A program made the translations under genes and the position numbers. From Theristus sp. LFF4_11 (Eukaryota > Nematoda > Chromadorea > Monhysterida > Xyalidae), in contig JASANC010000064.1 in NCBI GenBank assembly GCA_030248135.1, positions 1 through 64,000 of the forward strand: a stretch of DNA of 64,000 bases, read 5' to 3'. Below are positions 56,687 through 64,000 of the stretch, one piece after another (within the stretch, counting starts at the first letter, position 1; every line of letters starts with the position of its first letter). Under the pieces are notes generated by a model, which saw nothing but the letters and a program-made list of their open reading frames with translations, was not told the DNA's origin and ran no database searches.

Positions 56687-59600
56687 ATGAATCGAAGTTT
56701 ACTGAAGTTACTACTGCTACTTGGTCTTCTGACCATCACGGTGAGTACAAATGGGTGTCCATAGTTGAACTCTGAATTGTAGGCAATCGCCTGGATTGGT
56801 TGGTGATTACGTGGATGCATGCTTTCTGTGCTGGACAGACTCGACCTCCACAGCAATGCTTGCACAGAAATCATGCATTACGTTCATTTCATTTCACTTC
56901 ATTTTATTACGCGAACCGCAGGAACTCCGATACAAACTGCAAAAACAGTGTGTCAAATGGAGACCTTATAGACATGCTCACCATTCAGCTGATTGTTCAT
57001 AAATTAGAGTTCGATTTCAGAGATAAAGTACTTTCAGTCCCACTCAGAGAACAGTGCTTACTGAACAATTTGTTCACCAATTCGTTCCCAAATGATCGTT
57101 GTCCAAAAACCACTTTGCATATGCGTTTCAGCCGGTCCTGAGAGCACAGCAAAGCTCGGAATCATTCGAGGATTCTGAAGATTCCTCCGATTCCGCTGGC
57201 GACCAGAGTGGCGAGGACGCCAGCAGTGAAGATGAAGAAGACGACGACGGCGACGAAGCCGAAACAGAATATCCCGGTTTTCGGGCGTTTTTCGGCGGGG
57301 GCCGGCCACGCGGTCGAAATCGTCGTCAGCATCAAGAAAATGGAGCTTGCGCTGCGGTAATAAACGCGAATTCGGATTTGCTTTTCAATGAGAAAAAGAT
57401 CAAAATTCAGGATTTGACACCCCTCTCCACGGGCTTGCCACTTCCATAGACGTCGAGATTGCGCAATGACAGACTTGTATCGGATGTGGCACATATTAAC
57501 AGATCCATTGAATATGAATTTCGCGTTTCCTCGTTTTACTTTTGACTGCCACTGCATGTTATGTATTTGAAAGTCCTTCTCACCACAAATACGGTAATAA
57601 TATCTGAAAAAGAACTGTCTCAGGTGAAAGAGTGCATGCGCACTGAAGTCGCACAAAATTTGTTCCCCGGCGAGGATCCAGAGACGATCAACGAGAAACT
57701 GCGCAGCGTGAAGCAATGTATGAAACCGTACGTTTTTGTAGGTTCACTCTAAAAAACCGTGTCCGGTTATCCTGTTCCACGGGGTGTCAATGTCCCGAAA
57801 ATCAAAAGTGGCCCAAAAAACGCCGAGTTGGTTGCAGCCAGTTTTGTTCTAAGACGCAACGCAGAACACCCAGGCGAACAGGACACCGGACACACCAGTT
57901 CGAACGCCGTTCTTTAGCAGGACCCTGTACTTTTTGATAGTTTTTATTCTCAAACTCATGTTTCATATCGCAGCAGGAGGAGCTCAACCATAAGTGTGGT
58001 AGCCACATTGTACTTTTCCGTTCCACCGTTTCCAGTTGCATGCACGCGATCCGCGAGCAGAGCGACCCAGCCGACGCCGGCGACCACCACGAACTGCTGC
58101 GATGCGCCGAGGAAGCGCTCGGCGAGAATCCGCTCGAACGAATGGAGCAATGCATGCGAGACAAGGGCGTTGAGCGGCCGCCAGGTCGTGGTCGAGGACG
58201 AGCTCATGGTCAAGGTCACGGCCAAGGTCGCGGTCGTCGTGGGCGTCTCGGAAGAGGACGATTCCCGCGTATGGCCGGCGGCCGCCACGGCAGACACGGT
58301 GGCAGAAAGGGTGGAGCCGGAAAAAAGTGAGTTTTCTCGTTGAGATCTTTGGTTGAAACCGATAAAAAACTAGGATTGTAATAAACGCTGGATTTGTTTG
58401 TTTGTTTGTTTGGTTGTGTTCCTCAACAGCCAAAAATTTTCTGATAACATTCCAGAGCTTTGCTGCTGGGTTACGTGCAGCAGCTGCAAGCAGAATGTCC
58501 GGAGCAGGAACGAATCGAGATGCTCGACTGCATCGCTCAGACCGGCTTCGACCCGACAACGGTCGATGTCAATCGCGTTTTCTCGGCACTGTGCGGAGCG
58601 AGACAGACTTGCCAGACAAAGTCAGAATTCGATTGCGACATTTTGATTTTTGTATTCAACTCCAGTCGCATGTGGCGAGCATACCATTTCCGTCGACCGA
58701 CAAGCACAACATTCTTTGTCGACCTTGCTTGATTAACGTTGTTCATGTAATATTCCAAAAAAATCCACCTTAGAAAAACATGCGTACCATACAACGCTTA
58801 AAGTAGTTTTTGCCGCAATATAGCTTTCATATTCCACGTGAAACAAAAAAGCTTCAGCTATACAAAAATTCAGCAATCCGTGTGCGGTTAAGGAGCATTC
58901 ATGAAGCAGTATTTAGTGACGCGCAGCTGCTGTGCTAGAGCATGACCACGCGGTCACCAAGTACTGCTTCATGAATGCGCCTTTATTTCTCAGCGAATGC
59001 ACGGAGCATCGTGAGACGCGACGCGCCGACAGACAGGCGATGCGACAAGCGAAGTGCGACTGCATGAACGAGATCGCGCAGCTGGTCCAGTCGAGCGGTG
59101 TGCAATGCCAGTTGCCGGACACGAATGGCCTTTGTGACCGAAAGCGACTGAACATGAACGATTTGTGCGCGGCCGGTAGTCCGCCGAGCTTTGAAGAAGT
59201 CGGTTGCTGTTTTATGGAAACGCGACATAACGCACATCATTAGTTTTTGGCCACAAAAAAGACGACAAAATATTAACCAATGACTCGCAACGGCGACTGC
59301 TCATTGGCACAACACGACCGCTGGTAAAATGTGCAGCGCCGCATTCATGGAGCTTGAAGCGCGCGCGGCGCTTCACGCGGCGTCACTTCATGCTAAACGT
59401 TCATGGAGCAAAAACGTTGTTAGCTTCACGTGCTAAAGTGACGCTGCACTTCAGCACGCGAGTGCATGAATGGGCGGGTCTTAGTCAAACAATTTTTCTC
59501 TTCTTTTTCCAGCTGCTCGATTCAATGCGGCACCGAAAATGGGGCAGAAAAGGGGGCCGTCGAGGAGGTCCAGGAGGTCGTTGGGGCCAAGGTGGTGAAG

Positions 59601-59692
59601 GAGGCCAAGGTGGCCAAGGAGGTGGTCCACAAGGTGGCAACGCAAGAGGTCGTGGCTTCAACCGTTGGTCGCGCGGGCGTGACGGTAAATAA
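56687..59692 (+). CDS. Secreted Cys-rich, acidic and Gly/Arg-rich protein, unrecognised family
   Basis: Seven exons (56687-56740, 57132-57356, 57624-57727, 58036-58326, 58456-58620, 58994-59198, 59513-59692) give 407 residues. Exon 1 is a classic signal peptide (MNRSLLKLLLLLGLLTIT). Exon 2 is very acidic (EDSEDSSDSAGDQSGEDASS) with a short RPRGRNRR patch. Exons 3 to 6 carry regularly spaced Cys, often as CM: VKECMRTEV, SVKQCMK, CMHAIREQ, ELLRCAEE, MEQCMRDKG, QAECPEQERIEMLDCIAQ, then AKCDCMNEIAQ and CDRKRLNMNDLC. Two long Gly/Arg/His stretches end exon 4 (GRGRGRAHGQGHGQGRGRRG) and form exon 7 (WGQGGEGGQGGQGGGPQGGN). The donor of exon 6 could be 59175 or 59198; only 59198 keeps the Gly frame. 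An extracellular structural, egg-coat or mineral/nucleic-acid binding role is possible but not shown. Confidence 0.7.
56765..57020. mobile_element. MITE-1 copy with an internal insertion
   Basis: GTTGAACTCTGAATTGTAGG, GATTGGTTGGTGATTACGTG, GCATGCTTTCTGTGCTGGAC, AGCAATGCTTGCACAGAAAT and ATTCAGCTGATTG...AATTAGAGTTCGATT mark the two ends. About 100 bases at 56881-56980 have no match in other copies. It lies in intron 1 of the secreted-protein gene. Confidence 0.6.
58890..58985. mobile_element. MITE-2 copy abutting a splice acceptor
   Basis: TTAAGGAGCATTCATGAAGC, AGTATTTAGTGACGCGCAGC and the mirror CACCAAGTACTGCTTCATGA with ATGCGCCTTTA, flanked by TA. The element ends 8 bases before the acceptor TTTCTCAG of exon 6 (58994), so it forms the polypyrimidine side of that intron. 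Confidence 0.85.
59336..59475. mobile_element. GC-rich palindromic element, possibly a MITE-2 relative
   Basis: GCGCCGCATTCATGGAGCTT and GAGTGCATGAATGGGCGGG share the GCATTCATG end with MITE-2. The inside repeats AAGCGCGCG, CGGCGTCACTTCATGC and ACGTTCATGGAGC in both orientations. It lies in the last intron of the secreted-protein gene. Confidence 0.45.
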
Positions 59693-59910
59693 GCAGCAAC
59701 TGTGATAATTGGCAATAACTGATGGTGTTCCTTTGTCCTTTGGCCAGATTTTCTGTAACAGCGAAAATGCAATCGTGATTGTTTCAGCTTTTTCGAACGA
59801 CCGTTTTCGAATTGCGATACACACAGAGCGCTTGTTGTACTGCTTGAGCGAACTAACGTTTCTGTTGTTATTGCATGTGAAAAGATTTGAAAATCTCTTT
59901 TGAACTTGTC

Positions 59911-59925
59911 TCAATAAATAAATCT
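59911..59925 (+). terminator. Likely poly(A) signal of the secreted-protein gene
   Basis: CAATAAATAAATC, two overlapping AATAAA hexamers about 220 bases after the stop codon. Confidence 0.5.
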
Positions 59926-59929
59926 TTTT

Positions 59930-60905
59930 TGTAATTTTGCTTTTTTTGAATCTCCGCCCCACTATATGTTCACCCACGTGTAATGTACATAGGTAATGGT
60001 TATTCCGACTGGTGAATTTTGCGCTTATAACCCTTTCAATAGTGTAAGTGATGTTTAAACAATGAAAAAGCGTTCGAGTTGATTCATGATCAACAAAGAA
60101 ACGTAAAAAAGAGTTTTTCGTCAGAAAAGGAGAGATCAAACAATCAACAGTGTCAATATATCAATATAATAAGCAAACTTCAAGCTCCATATTGGTCGTC
60201 TCGTGGCTAAAAAAAGATCCAGTGAACATTTCAAATCTATCACGCTGATTGGCTGAGAAATATTTTAAACCAATCAGCGCTCCCATTTTGAATGCAGCTA
60301 ATAAACCATAAAACTGCATTATTCAACACAAAAAGTCAAAACGAATTAGGGATCAGGATGGATCCTTTTGGGACTGTATAAGAACTCTAACCATAAAGCT
60401 GCAATTGTATGACCTAATTGAATTTTAGTTTCGAAAAATTCCGCTAGACTCAATGGAAAAGCGCGTTTATATTCTGCTTCAGTACCCTAAACATACGCTG
60501 TGTACGTTACTGAAAGAAAGTAAATAGCCAAACATGGCAAAAATCTGGGACACACGCATGGCAAACGTAAAGAAAAAGACGTCTCAAATTACCGCATGCA
60601 CCAAAAAGTCAGATTTACATGAGAAAATCCGGCGGTTTTCAGTTTACTTCGTTTTTACTTTTTTAGTGATACACCATAACCCTTCAACGAAATCTCGGTA
60701 ACGATTTTTCAGCTGAGCTAAATACACAGTTTTCATTTGAGAAGAAAGCCCTGTTTTGTAACCCGTTTTCTGCTGTGATTGAGCGTCTTTTCTGCAGTTG
60801 ATATGCGCCAGACTTTTGTTTCCGTTTCACAATCACGCATTCAAATTCAATTATAATACCGAAAATTCCACGCACTACTCAATCGGAAAGTCCGAATAAA
60901 AAACC
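59930..60905. other. Intergenic, nothing recognised
   Basis: AT-rich; includes a CCAAT-like inverted pair near 60240-60290 (CTGATTGGCTG / CCAATCAGC). No gene seen. Confidence 0.5.

Positions 60906-64000
<3,095 letters not shown>

Overview
This is a window of animal nuclear DNA. Coding regions are split into short exons with GT...AG introns, and most acceptors read TTTCAG or TTTTCAG. Introns and intergenic DNA are crowded with small palindromic DNA transposons. The gene set (CNC-bZIP factor, DEG/ENaC channel, divergent ionotropic receptor, Beclin, PHF14, GPKOW, sirtuin) fits an invertebrate, most likely an ecdysozoan. The T-rich acceptors and the receptor type lean towards a nematode or relative. 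The phylum is an inference, not shown by the sequence.

Layout. Bases 1-7400 hold almost only repeats: a foldback element, several MITE families, a SINE tail, and a dispersed repeat with a hammerhead-like core. Then come an ionotropic-receptor-like gene (minus, 7467-8791) with a MITE inside its coding sequence; a 1.2 kb direct duplication (9431-13183); a complete tRNA-derived SINE (14154-14354); a four-span membrane protein (minus, 15141-16570); GPKOW (plus, 19337-23612); PHF14 with a pipsqueak-like C-terminal domain (plus, 25742-34039); a CNC-bZIP factor of the Nrf/SKN-1 family (minus, 35735-39769, first exon not found); a membrane-anchored methyltransferase-like gene split by a hAT element (minus, 40324-43385); an unrecognised gene (minus, 43831-44716); Beclin 1 (minus, 45639-50717) with a 1.2 kb minisatellite in its last intron; a SIRT6/7-like sirtuin (plus, 52180-54615); a secreted Cys-rich and Gly/Arg-rich protein (plus, 56687-59692); and a DEG/ENaC channel running off the right edge (plus, from 60906).

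The neighbours share no single pathway and there is no sign of operons. Several are regulators: PHF14 and the sirtuin act on chromatin, GPKOW on splicing, CNC-bZIP on stress transcription and Beclin on autophagy. For five genes (GPKOW, PHF14, Beclin, sirtuin, secreted protein) the exon chains I propose add up to exact multiples of three. The most interesting features are: the palindromic MITE-2 family, one copy of which interrupts the receptor ORF so that removing exactly 98 nt restores the frame; the hammerhead-like repeat with compensatory stem changes; the PHF14-Psq architecture; the hAT insertion; and the secreted protein.
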